Positions 48,639 through 57,710 of a DNA stretch of 64,000 bases are shown here, one piece after another. The notes under the pieces are model-generated. The model ran no database searches. It worked only from the letters and a program-made list of their open reading frames with translations, and had not been told where the DNA came from. Numbering within the stretch: position 1 is the first letter of the stretch; each line of letters starts with the position of its first letter. This DNA comes from Cenococcum geophilum 1.58 (taxonomy: Eukaryota; Ascomycota; Dothideomycetes; Gloniales; Gloniaceae). The position numbers were made by a program, and so were the translations under genes. Where the stretch lies: contig KV748243.1 in assembly GCA_001692895.1 (NCBI GenBank), forward strand, positions 813,248 to 877,247. Direction: 5' to 3'.

Positions 48639-48640
48639 AG

Positions 48641-49002
48641 TATTATAGAGTAAATATAAGCGACGATAATATATAGCAAGGTAGATATTATTAAGCTATA
48701 TATATAAACTATATAAGGAGGTTAAAACGTTATATAAGAAAAGAAGGTAGGAAAATGGGAAGAAAGGGCATATATTATTAACTTAGTTACTTAGTATATA
48801 GGCAGAATAGGGTTTAGGTCGTAGTCCTAGCAGAACTTAGTAGAATTTAGTAGAACTTAGCAGAATATAGCAAAATGCCGTAGATTGCCGTTAGATTGCT
48901 ATTAGATTGCTATTAAATTGCCATTTCGCGGTTAGTCTCTAATTGCTAAGTTAGTGGAAATAGGTGGACGTGTATAAGGTGTCACGGGGGTGTCCCGTGA
49001 CA
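48641..49002 (-). repeat. 5' LTR of element G
   Basis: 362 bp, ending GTCCCGTGACA on plus, followed by target duplicate AGTTT. Confidence 0.88.
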
Positions 49003-49250
49003 AGTTTAACTAAAGAGGTAAAGTATCTTAGCTTCTTTAAAGGGGAAATAGTTATAGTTAACGCGGAGTTTTCCTTATACTTAAATCCTCTAATTTTTAA
49101 AGGTAGGGTCTATCCTATTAGATAGGGGTTAAGGGTTAAAGAGCTTAACAAACTTTAATTACTTTATTATTATATCTATACTCCCTAGTATATTATATTT
49201 AGTAGAGTAAATAGGTCGGCTAAGGCTTTAGGAAGAAAAAGTTAGGCTAT
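49003..49250 (-). pseudogene. Element F: gag N-terminal remnant
   Basis: RIPped minus frame that resumes element F on the other side of G. The target duplicate AGTTT joins 36664 to 49008. No motif beyond gag-like composition can be read. Confidence 0.4.
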
Positions 49251-49254
49251 TTTA

Positions 49255-49440
49255 TAACCGACTACCGGTACTAATACCCTACCAAAACACGACCCTGTCT
49301 CGACTGCGTATCACCCTGTTTTAGCTACGCATTGGTATTCCCTTTCATCTTATTTCTTACACCTTCCTCATGTATTTATACCACTTGATTTTCATAGATT
49401 TACAATAAAGTCGCTCGTTCAATACCTATACTGCAAAGCT
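49255..49440. other. Small non-RIPped island
   Basis: About 185 bases with normal CA/TG content (ACGACCCTGTCTCGACTGCG, then TACGCATTGGTATTCCC) between strongly RIPped flanks. I see no gene or LTR ends. It may be a short insertion or a single-copy leader of element F below the RIP length limit. Confidence 0.4.
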
Positions 49441-49866
49441 TATATATTTTATAGGGCCGTAAGGCTTTCTAGGATCTCTTATAGGGTCTCTTATATATTT
49501 CTTACTTTAAAACGATTAGCTTTCTAGCTAGCCGTAAAGGCGCGAATCTACTCGCGTACGTCTATAATATTATCGTTATCTTCAATTTCTGATCCCAATT
49601 AGATCTCGGGTTCCTCTTAGATAAAGGCAGCTCTTTTAAAGCTTCTTAGGGTTCGTTAATATTATTCGCTTTAGTTTTAATTCTAGGGGTATAGGTCTAG
49701 TCCTGTCTGGCTTATAAGGTAGGATATTATTTAGGCCTTCCCAGGCAGTATAGAGTTATTTTAGTGTCTAAGTATAGCGTGTTAACGCGTTGTTACAGAC
49801 GAAGTTTCTTTTAGGGTAGGATATTATTAAGGCCTTCCCAGGCTAGATAGGGTAAGCTTAGTATAA
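49441..49866 (-). other. Leader of element F, homologous to the non-autonomous element's leader
   Basis: Immediately after the LTR on minus comes TTATACTAAGCTTACC, as at 7664 (TTATACTAAGCTCACC), then two copies of GCCTGGGAAGGCC at about 49727-49740 and 49829-49843 as at 7722-7738 and 7888-7902. The self-primer site is at 49855-49864, matching AGCTTAGTAT in the LTR (minus; plus 49925-49934). Confidence 0.65.
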
Positions 49867-50078
49867 TATTACGGCTTATATAATTGCCTCTAAACTAAAG
49901 CTTATAGAATGCTATATTACGAAAATACTAAGCTAAGGAGAAGGGAAAAAGGGGTTGCTGAAACCGATGTAAATAAACATATAGGGTAAGCCGCTAAGGC
50001 GCTAGCTCCAGCCGAGCCAATTACAGGTCGGTAGAATATGGTAGAATTTGGCAGGTAACGTGCGATAGCGCCGTTACA
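49867..50078 (-). repeat. Chromovirus 5' LTR, probably of element F
   Basis: 212 bp, on minus TGTAACGGCGCTATCGC...GCCGTAATA. The best preserved copy of the LTR family at 6985-7196 and 16585-16794. Its leader and gag-like sequence follow on minus, so it is a 5' LTR rather than a solo LTR. No clear target duplicate. Confidence 0.75.
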
Positions 50079-50870
50079 CTTACTAGATAACTTACTTTAT
50101 ATATACGCTAGTTACTAAGCAGCTATAGTAAAGTTATATACTATATTAGGGTAATGTCCCATATAGTACGGAAGGCAACTTTAAAGTCTAGCTTCTCTAT
50201 ATTTAACGTCTTGTTAAATATATTAAAATACAGCTTCTAAATAAGGCGGTTTAACTCTATAATAAAAGACCCTATTAGTATAACTACACCTTAAATATAG
50301 CTAAATTACAGATTTTCTATAACTATATTTAATAATACTTACCGTCGTTTCTTAATATAATTATACTAATAGTACCTAATTCTAACCCCCCTATTATCCA
50401 CATCGTCTACTTTAACCTAGGTAGATAAGAATTAAGCAAAGGTCCAACCCTCTCGTTTTAAAGTATTAACTACGGCTTATAACTTCTTTATATGCTACTA
50501 CCGTTTCCTACTTTAGTTTAATAAGGGAGGTTTAGGCTTACTAATACTGGGTTAGCCGTTATTATCTATTTAGTTATCGCTATTAGAGGAATCTTTAGAT
50601 ATATTAATAAGGTATTCTAGCGGGCTAGAAAGGCTAAGAGGGCTAGATATAGGACTTTAAGCGTCCTACTTAAATATATACCTATTAGGGGTATAGTCGG
50701 GCTCTATTACGGATAGAATATATAAAGTAGGAGATAAGCTTTCAAATGGAGGTATTAGCGAGCTAAGTAGCGCTATATTAGGGGTTAAAGGCGATACAAC
50801 TATTGTCTACTAGTAAGGCTATACAGCCCTTATAAAACGCGCCTATAATCTCTTAAACTCTTAGAGAGGA
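50079..50870 (-). pseudogene. Unknown RIP-inactivated reading frame
   Basis: Minus frame readable through TAG/TAA codons, for example EGWTFA near 50450, VKVDDVDNRGVRIRYYQYN near 50375-50420 and KTLNIEKLDFKVAFRTIWDI near 50160-50215. I do not recognise the family. It carries no retroelement motif and may be a duplicated host gene, as with the frame at 17190-18680. Confidence 0.35.
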
Positions 50871-50939
50871 ATCCACCTCGGCAATCTATAATTGGCTGCT
50901 AAAGATAGCGCAAGCGCTAATGCCTACGGCGTATATTAG

Positions 50940-51050
50940 GCTACGGCGCCAGTCGCTAATTAGCTTAGGAGTTTATAGAAGTTATAGGAGTTATAGAGGT
51001 GTGGCGGTGCCAGCCGCTGATTGGCTCAGGAGTTTACAGGAGGTGAGGTG
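50940..51050. repeat. Two copies of a dispersed ~28-bp motif at the RIP boundary
   Basis: A RIPped copy (GCTAATTAGCTTAGGAGTTT, about 50956-50976) is followed by an unmutated copy (GCTGATTGGCTCAGGAGTTT, about 51015-51035). RIPped copies lie near 5057, 5137, 6655, 6695, 17075, 18660, 18735 and 18985. Confidence 0.75.
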
Positions 51051-51558
51051 GATTTTCTCTCCGAGGGTCTGAGTCAACTGAGATAAGGTTTTCGCGATTT
51101 TCGCTAAGTCCTACTATGGCGGTACTTTGTGTACGCAGACGTGACCAAGACGCCTCGCAAAACGACTTAGAATTTTGAAATTCTCGTCTAGCAAAATTTC
51201 CTATATGCATCTGCAATGCAACATACTCTTACGATGTGAATCTGTGGTGGTTCTGAGCACGGATCTCGGAAGATGGAAGAATATCGAAGGCGCTTGGAGT
51301 GCGGTCCCCAAGAGAACCAGAAACGGGTCTACTACAGGAGCCAAAACGGGACCCTGGCTAGACCTAATTACGCATATACAGAACACACTAAGGAGGCGGC
51401 TCCTAGCTACGCTAACATATTGCATGTCTTCGTTAATTATTCATCCTGAAGCTGAAGCGATTGACCGAACCCATTCTTGAAAAGTTATAGCCACTAAAAT
51501 ACACAAATGCACAAATTTGGCTCTCTCGGACTTCGACTTGCAGCAGTTAAGGGTACTC
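51051..51558. other. Gene-free interval, normal composition
   Basis: First DNA of the window with normal CA/TG content that is not a mobile element. Short ORFs on both strands have no recognisable domain. Probably the 3' flank of the zinc-finger gene. Confidence 0.5.
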
Positions 51559-52110
51559 CTAGTCATTCGTCTGCCGACAAACACCTCTCTTACAACCTTC
51601 GCAGAGGTCTTTCTCGTGTGGTAGGCCTTCTTTTTGGACGTAGTATTGCTGCTCCATTGGAATGCCTGCCCACTTCTTGAGCCTGTATGCGACTCGGTCG
51701 ACATATGATTTCTTGTCTAGTGTCAGGGTGCCTAGCCGGTTGCAGGACTTGCAACGCTGGTTGAACACTACAGCGTTGTACCCATTCTTGGGATATCCCC
51801 TTATCAGTATGGCCACTTTCTTGCTGCCCCAGCCACCCGCGGAACAGGCATCGTTGTTGCATCTGAATTTGCCCATGACGTGGGTTGAGTATTCGTTGTT
51901 AGAATCTCTGTTGCTATCGTTTTTATGGAACCGCGTCGAGGCGATTTCGTCGGAGACTGCGTTCACGACGTCCTGATGGAACGACGGAAACATAAAGGAG
52001 GTCCTCGTCTCCCCCTTGGGCTTGGAGAACTTCTTCGCCATTTTTGATAGCGCAACGATCGTGCCTTGAATTGATGCGGTGAGGTTGCTAATGTAGTCAA
52101 GCAACAACAA
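51559..52110 (-). CDS. 3CxxC-type zinc-binding protein
   Basis: 183-residue intronless frame. Residues 80-178 match the fungal zf-3CxxC pattern: FRC-N4-C at Cys84/Cys89, then GWGSKKVAILIRG, YNAVVFNQRCKSC (Cys120, Cys123), SYVDRVAYRLKKWAG, and LPHEKDLCEGCKRGVC (Cys170, 173, 178). These pairs would bind zinc; the family is found in fungi and animals (receptor-transporting-like) and its fungal role is not established. The first pair is CX4C here rather than CX2C, a small insertion. The start could be Met1 (52110) or Met24 (52041); the latter gives MAKKFSKPKGETR and a more typical length of 160. No signal peptide or membrane segment. The frame is undamaged in a region next to RIPped DNA, so it is likely a live gene. 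Confidence 0.85.
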   Translation of the reverse strand: MLLLDYISNLTASIQGTIVALSKMAKKFSKPKGETRTSFMFPSFHQDVVNAVSDEIASTRFHKNDSNRDSNNEYSTHVMGKFRCNNDACSAGGWGSKKVAILIRGYPKNGYNAVVFNQRCKSCNRLGTLTLDKKSYVDRVAYRLKKWAGIPMEQQYYVQKEGLPHEKDLCEGCKRGVCRQTND

Positions 52111-53918
52111 TATCTGGCGCGGGGTAGAATTATGTCATTATTATGATATTCAGCATCGCCCATCCCAAGGCTGCTTAGGCCCTGTATTTCCCCATGTAAT
52201 TGGCATTAGCATACGAATACAAGATCGTCTCGTGGTCACTCACCATTGCGTAGTTGCAGCGTAGCTTTGCAGCTCTCGAGGGCTTTCCCTCTTGGTGCTC
52301 TGTTTAATAGTCGATTAGGTAGTCCCGTCCTATCCCTTGCTACGGTGGTGTCCAATACAAAAGTGGCCTGTGCGCGAAAACCAAAAAACATTAGGACTCA
52401 GGGAAGATTTAGCTGGTTTGATTGGTTCAATTCTTATCGATAACGTTGGACCCAAACCACCGTAGGAAGGGATAACCAGCTTTCCGCTGACATATTTCCT
52501 TAGCGGAGGAGTGTCCCGACAGCCGCCGAGCCGCCCATGCAGTCCCAGTAGACAACTTGCGCGGTCGGGGCAGGGGTCGCCTCCTAGTATCTTACACCTT
52601 AATATTATGGCGTTCTTTCGTAATCAACTAGGCCCTATATAGAAGGCTCGGCGCAGTATGCGAAGCCTTGTCGAATTTGACGTTTTGTAACCGTCGGTAA
52701 GGAGGCATTCTATATGCGGCTTAGTAGTAAGCAGTCCTGCAGATTCTGCAGATCCTGCGGAGCTCTACCGAATAACCTCATATCGCTCCTGCCTACCAGT
52801 CTTATTGTTATGGATTTTGACAACGACGACGGCGCCGAATTTAATGCAGCTGCTGGAGCCATCCTTGCTATAACTTCTGCCACATAACCAGTATACCGCT
52901 CATCTAATTACTGCTTTTTGTGTCCTCTGGCAACTAAGTAAAGCCCTAATAAACTAGATAGTGTCGGTAAGGACGGCTGACGATACATTTTAGTAAGCTC
53001 AAATTTGGCTTAGAAAAAGCTAACAATCTTCTGCAGAGCTATAGACAAATCTTCCTTATATACACCACCTCAAACGAACTTAACTCCCACGTATATCGTT
53101 CCTACTACCCCTTTCTACCTCCTTAGAGGCTCCAATACCTCCTAAGAGACCCGCATACAGCACGCCTGCCTTTAAGGCATCTTAAAAGCGTGTATAATAG
53201 GGAGTCAGAAGTTGAACAGGAAGCCGACGGCCACGATCGTATATATCGGCAGCAAAGGTTGAGCTTCTGCAGGGCTTACTTCCGAGCCTCCTGCTGAACG
53301 CCTAAGTCAAAAAATATGCGCCTTACCTGATAGAATACGCCTTACCCGATCCTAGCGTTCGGCTTATTTAAGCCGATTATAGCTAATATAAAGGACGGGT
53401 AAATACGAGCTCGTCGCGCCACCAATTTGGGCTGCATTAGCTGTATTTTATAAAGGTAGGGGGTCCTTGAAGCTGGCGCCTGGGGCGTCATCTTGGCGGG
53501 TGTATATAGTCTAGTTTCCAGCTGCGCAAGTTGTCTAGTGCCCACATCTTCAAGACGCCGGTACGGGTTTCTCTAGCCGTAGTGTGAAAGTTTAAATCCC
53601 AGTCACGTGTATGATTAGTCAGATCTCACGATATAACACTTAAAGTCGCCACCGCTAGCAGGGAGAACGGCCGACCCGCTCCGGCCACCCTTGTGAACGA
53701 GTGAGTTTCGTGGGCGACCGCATGCTTGAGGTCAAAGTTGAAAGGAACATGCTGAGAAATGCCAAGCATGTTTATCGTCACGTGCCCCGTCTTTGCTGGC
53801 CCCCACGTACCTCGAGTATCGGTAAATTATTTTTGCCGATGAACATCCGCGGCCGCCAAGACTTGGAAGCACGGTCTAGCTAAGCAACGCGAACCCAACC
53901 ATCTTCCACCTCACCATC
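52111..53918. other. Gene-free interval
   Basis: Mixed composition with mild RIP signs from about 52590 to 53460. Minus-strand frames over 52500-53070 can be read through a few stops but match nothing I know. A perfect 16-nt palindrome CGGCTTATTTAAGCCG lies at 53361-53376. The part from about 53560 is the likely promoter region of the next gene. No RNA gene seen. Confidence 0.45.
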
Positions 53919-54008
53919 TTGGAACATCTGCGGTTCCTGTGTTCGATATTCGCCATATGTCCCGAACCACAACTAGACTATCCGTACAAAGCCCTCAAAT
54001 TACCAATT

Positions 54009-54692
54009 ATGCCCTCTCAGCCTGGTGTCGCTGCTGAACCAGCTCAGAAGCCCACAATCTTCCTGCTCTCCCTCGAGAACCAGCCTTGGTTTGACGAAAT
54101 GTACGACAAACTGATCGATGCGCTCGCCAACCGCGCCGAAGTCAAACGTTCCAGCAACTCCAACAGTGCCGTTCAGTACCTCGCTAATAACTCCCCTTCT
54201 GCTATTATTATCACTGATCCCGGCATCACTGTTGAGTCGAACCGAGAGGCGCTCGACAAGCTCAAGACTTATATATCTAACGGCGGAACAGCCATCTTCG
54301 GTTGCAACTTCAGCAGCTTCGTCAAATCTACAGTCATGGACGCGTTATGGCGTTCTACTTTCGACGTACCGTGGCAATATGGCGACTATCACCGCACGAC
54401 CGTATACCTGAACCATCAGGCAGCGACGAAGTTGAAATCCTCGCCTGAACATCTAAAGCCGGAGTATAGCCAGAAAGCTGTCTTCTTAAAGGGCGTAGAC
54501 TCTGCTGATGCGTTGTACTTGCCCTCGGCAGAGAGCGTGACACAAAGCCACGTCTTCGCGAGTGGGCCAGTGGATAAGGAACAGACGCCGGTAGCGTGGG
54601 CAAAGTTTGAGAAAGGCTGGATTGGGTATATCGGTGATGTCAATGCCGAAGAGGGAAGTAACGAGGTCATCTTAACCATGTGCGGACTTTGA
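54009..54692 (+). CDS. Conserved fungal protein, class I glutamine amidotransferase-like fold
   Basis: 227 residues from the ATG at 54009 (MPSQPGVAAEPAQKP). The frame is open from an ATG at 53919, giving 257 residues, but the extra 30 residues look unlike protein of this family, so I prefer 54009. The sequence begins with a strand-helix start (PTIFLLSLENQPWFDEMYDK), continues with SAIIITDPGIT and YISNGGTAIFGCNFSSF, where a Cys sits at the nucleophile-elbow-like position after a Gly, and ends GDVNAEEGSNEVILTMCGL, a tail I recall from a family of uncharacterised ascomycete proteins. The fold assignment (ThuA/GATase-like) is inference; no catalytic triad can be proved by eye. No signal peptide, no membrane segment, no intron. 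Codon use is GC-balanced and unlike the RIPped flanks. The gene downstream on the opposite strand is a pseudogene. Confidence 0.8.
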   Translation: MPSQPGVAAEPAQKPTIFLLSLENQPWFDEMYDKLIDALANRAEVKRSSNSNSAVQYLANNSPSAIIITDPGITVESNREALDKLKTYISNGGTAIFGCNFSSFVKSTVMDALWRSTFDVPWQYGDYHRTTVYLNHQAATKLKSSPEHLKPEYSQKAVFLKGVDSADALYLPSAESVTQSHVFASGPVDKEQTPVAWAKFEKGWIGYIGDVNAEEGSNEVILTMCGL

Positions 54693-54942
54693 ATTTTCTG
54701 CAACATTATGAAACTTCACTCCAGACCAATTTAGAAAACAAAGAGAGGAAAAGATAACTTCTCGGTACGGCCGTGAGGGTTTCCTAAGACTAAGTTCTTA
54801 GGGGAGATTAAAAGAATTATCTTTTAATGTTAACACTATATAGGGAATCCAGCAGCGAATAGGATAAAGTGCTATAGTTATAATAAACCTTACTCCGCAA
54901 GAGCAATTTGGGATATCCTAAGTATATCGCAGCACCCTTAAT
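54693..54942. other. Intergenic, 3' ends facing
   Basis: Convergent 3' flanks of the plus-strand gene and the minus-strand Myb-like pseudogene, AT-rich. No terminator or gene recognised. Confidence 0.5.
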
Positions 54943-55347
54943 GGATTACTTCCCTTGTAATATGTACCAGCACGCATATACTGCCCCTGGTGTCCAATTG
55001 GGGAAGCGGCGATATATGCCATCTCACTTCATACCCATCTTGCTCTTGTACGCAACTAAGCGTTCATTGTCCGACTTCAGCCACGGCCGATGTGCTCGGA
55101 CTTATGCGCGCCTATCCTCTCTGTAAGGCCGCTCGTCACCTTTGTCGTCAGCGGCGCCGCTAGCATCAGAATCACTATCGCCTGAGCTTTCACTGCCTAA
55201 GCTTTGGCCGCCACTCTCAAAATCATCGTCTCTGTCGTCCTCGTCCTCGTCTGGACCAACCGCATCACCGTTGGCAGCTTTACCGCGTGGGCTACGTGTA
55301 TTAGTTTTCCAGGCGGCAGAATCACCGCTCCGTTGCGTCGAGCTTTA
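54943..55347 (-). pseudogene. Myb/SANT-like DNA-binding protein remnant
   Basis: The minus frame starts with an acidic, Ser-rich stretch (PDEDEDDRDDDFESGG, then SGDSDSDASG) and continues into a Myb-like helix set: RPWLKSDNERLVAYKSKMGM, GIYRRFPNWTPGAVYA, CWYILQGK. Two in-frame stops (TAA at 55102-55104 and TGA at 55024-55026) interrupt it. The second lies where a Trp codon is expected (KMGMK-stop-DGIY) and fits TGG to TGA. No ATG precedes the acidic part before a TAA near 55350, so an upstream exon is missing or lost. The relatives I recall are short fungal proteins with one Myb-like domain. It seems to be a single-copy host gene damaged by RIP or drift. Confidence 0.65.
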
Positions 55348-55366
55348 ATTAGCGTATACTATTGAA

Positions 55367-55459
55367 CGAGAATTCCGTTAAATTTTCCAAGGAAAATTTC
55401 CAAATTGCTGACTTACAGCCAGCAATTTGGTTCCTTGGGGAAATTTAACGGAATTCTCG
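55367..55459. repeat. Hairpin: ~42-bp inverted repeat
   Basis: CGAGAATTCCGTTAAATTT...AAATTGCTG (55367-55410) and its near-perfect reverse complement (55420-55459) are separated by 9 bases. Arms differ at a few positions. It could be a foldback MITE or the terminal hairpin of a larger element; the 2.4-kb direct repeat at 55467 starts 8 bases later. Confidence 0.8.
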
Positions 55460-55466
55460 CGCCTGC

Positions 55467-55640
55467 GGCGGGCTTTTGTCCTTCTAAACTCAGTCTGCCT
55501 TACTACTGCCCTGCTACTGCCCTTTACTGCCTATTACTGCCCTTTACTACCCCCTACTGCCCTTTACTGCACTACTACTGCCCTACTACTGCCCTACTAC
55601 TGCCCTAATACTGCCTACTACTACCCACTACTACCGTTAT
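55467..55640 (+). repeat. Direct repeat plus (CTACTGCCCT)n array, left copy
   Basis: GGCGGGCTTTTGTCCTTCTA, AACTCAGTCTGCC, then a run of TACTGCCC units. The same block recurs at 57824-57910 (GGCGGGCTTTTAGCTTTCTA onward) in the same orientation. Confidence 0.8.
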
Positions 55641-56220
55641 GCTATTTTTTCTATTTTACTATTTTTATTATTACCCTTACTACCTTTACTACTCCCCTTT
55701 TAAATACTAAAATAACTTCTTTTTTATTACTTCTAATATATCTTTATTTCCTAATTTATAGCTATATTTATTACTACTTATATACTATATTTTACTAATA
55801 CTTTAATTACTAATTTATTATTATTATTATTACTACTATTCCTATATTATTATAATTATTATAATAGTTTATTAATGTTAATACTATATTATAACTATTT
55901 TAATTTTAATTTTTATTCTTACCTTTATTTATATATATAGTACTATTACTATATTAATTCCCTTTTAATTTACTAACTTTACTACTTTAGACATAGCTAT
56001 AACTTTTATTTTTACTTTTATTCTAATTTTATATAGCACTACTTTTATTATTATAAAGAGTACTTTATATTTAAAATTAAATTCTTCCTTTAAAAATATT
56101 ATATAAGATAATTATATATACTAAAGACCCTACTATAAGGACTATTATAAAGACTATTAATATTTTTATATATATTTATATAAAGTAGGAGTAGAAAAAA
56201 AAATAAAAATTAGAGTATTA
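55641..56220. other. Very AT-rich gene-free stretch
   Basis: Mostly A and T (TTTATTATTA-type runs) with almost no CA/TG dinucleotides. No gene, no terminal repeats seen. Confidence 0.6.
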
Positions 56221-56224
56221 AAGC

Positions 56225-56350
56225 TTTAACTGCCCTTTACTGCCTATTACTGCCCTCTACTGCCTATTACTGCCCTCTACTGCCTACTACTGCCCTAGTA
56301 CTACCCTGCTACTACCCTACTACTACCCTACTACTGCCGCACTACTACCT
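56225..56350 (+). repeat. (CTACTGCCCT)n array, second block
   Basis: Tandem TTTACTGCCTATTACTGCCC units like those at 55500-55640, on the other side of the AT-rich stretch. Confidence 0.8.
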
Positions 56351-56460
56351 TACTACTATAGAATTTATGTAGCTACCTTATAGTAACGTAAAACTGCCTT
56401 TATATAATAATCGCGTAATATAGATTTACATAATTGATCACGTGACGTATATTGACAATA

Positions 56461-56674
56461 GCTATTCACGTCGTCGTCGTCGTCGTCTTCTTCCTCAAGC
56501 AACAGCACCACCACCACCACCACCATCACCACTGCTGCTGCTGCTGCTACTGCGTCTTCTGCTCCTGCTCCTTCTGCTCCTGCTCCTGCTCCTGCTGCTG
56601 CTGCCACCGCTGCCGCCACCACCACCACCACCACCGTCACCACCACCGTCACCACCACCGCCGCTGCCGCCGCC
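56461..56674 (+). repeat. Trinucleotide-rich tract upstream of the DUF3716-like pseudogene
   Basis: Runs of CGT, CAC, CTG and CTC codon-like repeats. Read in the frame of the ATG at 56675 it gives Ser10, Thr6, Ala5 and Ala/Pro runs without a stop. His-rich or Leu-rich ORFs in the other frames are artefacts of these repeats. Confidence 0.6.
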
Positions 56675-57670
56675 ATGTCCGCGCCCGGCCGCCGTTTCTC
56701 GCCTTTGCCGCCGCCGTCTTAGGCTAAGGTGCCTGCGCGCGGGACTTCGGTCCCAGCAGATGAGCGTGCTGGTGAGTATTAGTACTATAACAGAATTTGA
56801 GAATTTGAGAAGATACTGACATGTAAATAGCTGCTGTAGCTGCCGCTGCCGCCAGACCCCTCCCCGCTCCCACCGCTGCCGCCGCTCCTACTGCCGCCGC
56901 CGCTCCCGCTGCCCCCGCTGCCGCCGCCGCTCCCACTGCCCCCGCTGCCGCTGCTCCCCCCCCAGCCAGCTTTACGGCCGTGAATCAGCCCGCCGCCCTC
57001 CCGCCCCAGAATCCCTCGCCTGCCGCGCTCGCCGCCGCCGCCGAAGCCGCCGCCGCCAACACGGCCACAATGCGGGCGCTGCGTCCCCTGCCGCGCGTCT
57101 AGGGCGTGTCTCTGCGGTGGGCTCCTGGCCCAGGTGGAGCTCCCGGGGTCTACCGGGGGGTCCGCCTAGAGGCCAGGCCCCCGAATGCGGAGGCCGCCCT
57201 GGCGCAAAGCCGGGGTACGATAGCCCCGCAGGCTTGTGCGTCGTGCGTGCGGGGCGGTGGCCTATTTACGGAGTGTGTGCTGGTCGCCGGCTAGCTGCGC
57301 GGCAGCTGTGCCAACTGCCATTATGGCAGCGAAGGGGCACGCTGCTCCTTCCGAGTCCGTAAGTTAGCAACGTAAGCCGTAAAAAGCATAACTAATAGAG
57401 ATAATAGCGTCTGCTGCCGCCTCTGCCTCCCCCGCCGCAGCCCGCTCCCGCTCCCGCTCCCGCTCCTGCGCCCGCGCACCTCCCGCTGCCGCCGCCGCCG
57501 CCGATGACGACAACGACGACGATGATGATGACGATGATGAGGAGGAGGAAGAGGCCCCGCCTGCCCGCGTCTGCCCCCGTCTCGGGCGGCGCGGGCGGGT
57601 TGCGGGGCTGCTCCGCCGTTTGGTGGCTGTGCTCAAGGAGGAGTCGTCAGAGGATGAGGATGAGGAGTAG
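56675..57670 (+). pseudogene. DUF3716-like cysteine-rich protein, three exons, three in-frame stops
   Basis: Start ATG at 56675 in a strong context (GCCGCCATGTCC). Exons 56675-56771, 56831-57358 and 57408-57670, with introns of 59 and 49 bp (GTGAGT...AAATAG with ACTGAC branch; GTAAGT...ATAATAG with ACTAAT branch); the phase closes exactly and gives about 295 codons. Exon 2 starts Ala/Pro-rich and holds the module APQACASCVRGGGLF, TECVLV, GSCANCHYGSEGARCSFR, the Cys pattern I associate with fungal DUF3716. Exon 3 ends in Arg-Ser repeats, an acidic run and KEESSEDEDEE. Stops at 56720, 57100 and 57292 are all TAG, consistent with CAG or TGG mutation. The Ser/Thr/Ala-rich codons upstream (56461-56674) stay open and may be part of an older 5' exon. 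A nuclear, nucleic-acid-related role is only a guess. Confidence 0.7.
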
Positions 57671-57710
57671 GGGAGGGGTAGAGGGGGGGTAGAGGGGGGG
57701 GTTTACTGGG

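Larger units (their letters stand above)
36665..49002 (-). mobile_element. Ty3/gypsy element G, itself holding element H
   Basis: LTRs of 370 bp (36665-37034) and 362 bp (48641-49002), the 8-nt difference being one indel. Target duplicate AGTTT at 36660-36664 and 49003-49007. A polypurine tract abuts the left LTR, so minus orientation. About 6.0 kb once H is removed. Confidence 0.9.

Noticed and set aside
49867..50078. Solo LTR
   Set aside because: The sequence following on minus is a leader with a matching self-primer site and gag-like DNA, so it is a 5' LTR of a broken element.
51175..51480. 101-residue plus-strand ORF upstream of the zinc-finger gene's 3' end
   Set aside because: No recognisable domain, overlapped by equally long ORFs on the other strand, and no start or splice context that favours it.
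51590..51976. ORFs overlapping the 3CxxC gene in other frames
   Set aside because: They are shadows; only the 51559-52110 frame carries the ordered cysteine pairs.
53575..53610. tRNA B-box-like GTTTAAATCCCA
   Set aside because: No A-box, acceptor stem or cloverleaf could be built around it.
56365..56819. ORFs rich in His, Pro/Leu or Ala/Val on both strands
   Set aside because: All arise from trinucleotide runs; the frame that joins the ATG at 56675 and the splice sites is the supported one.
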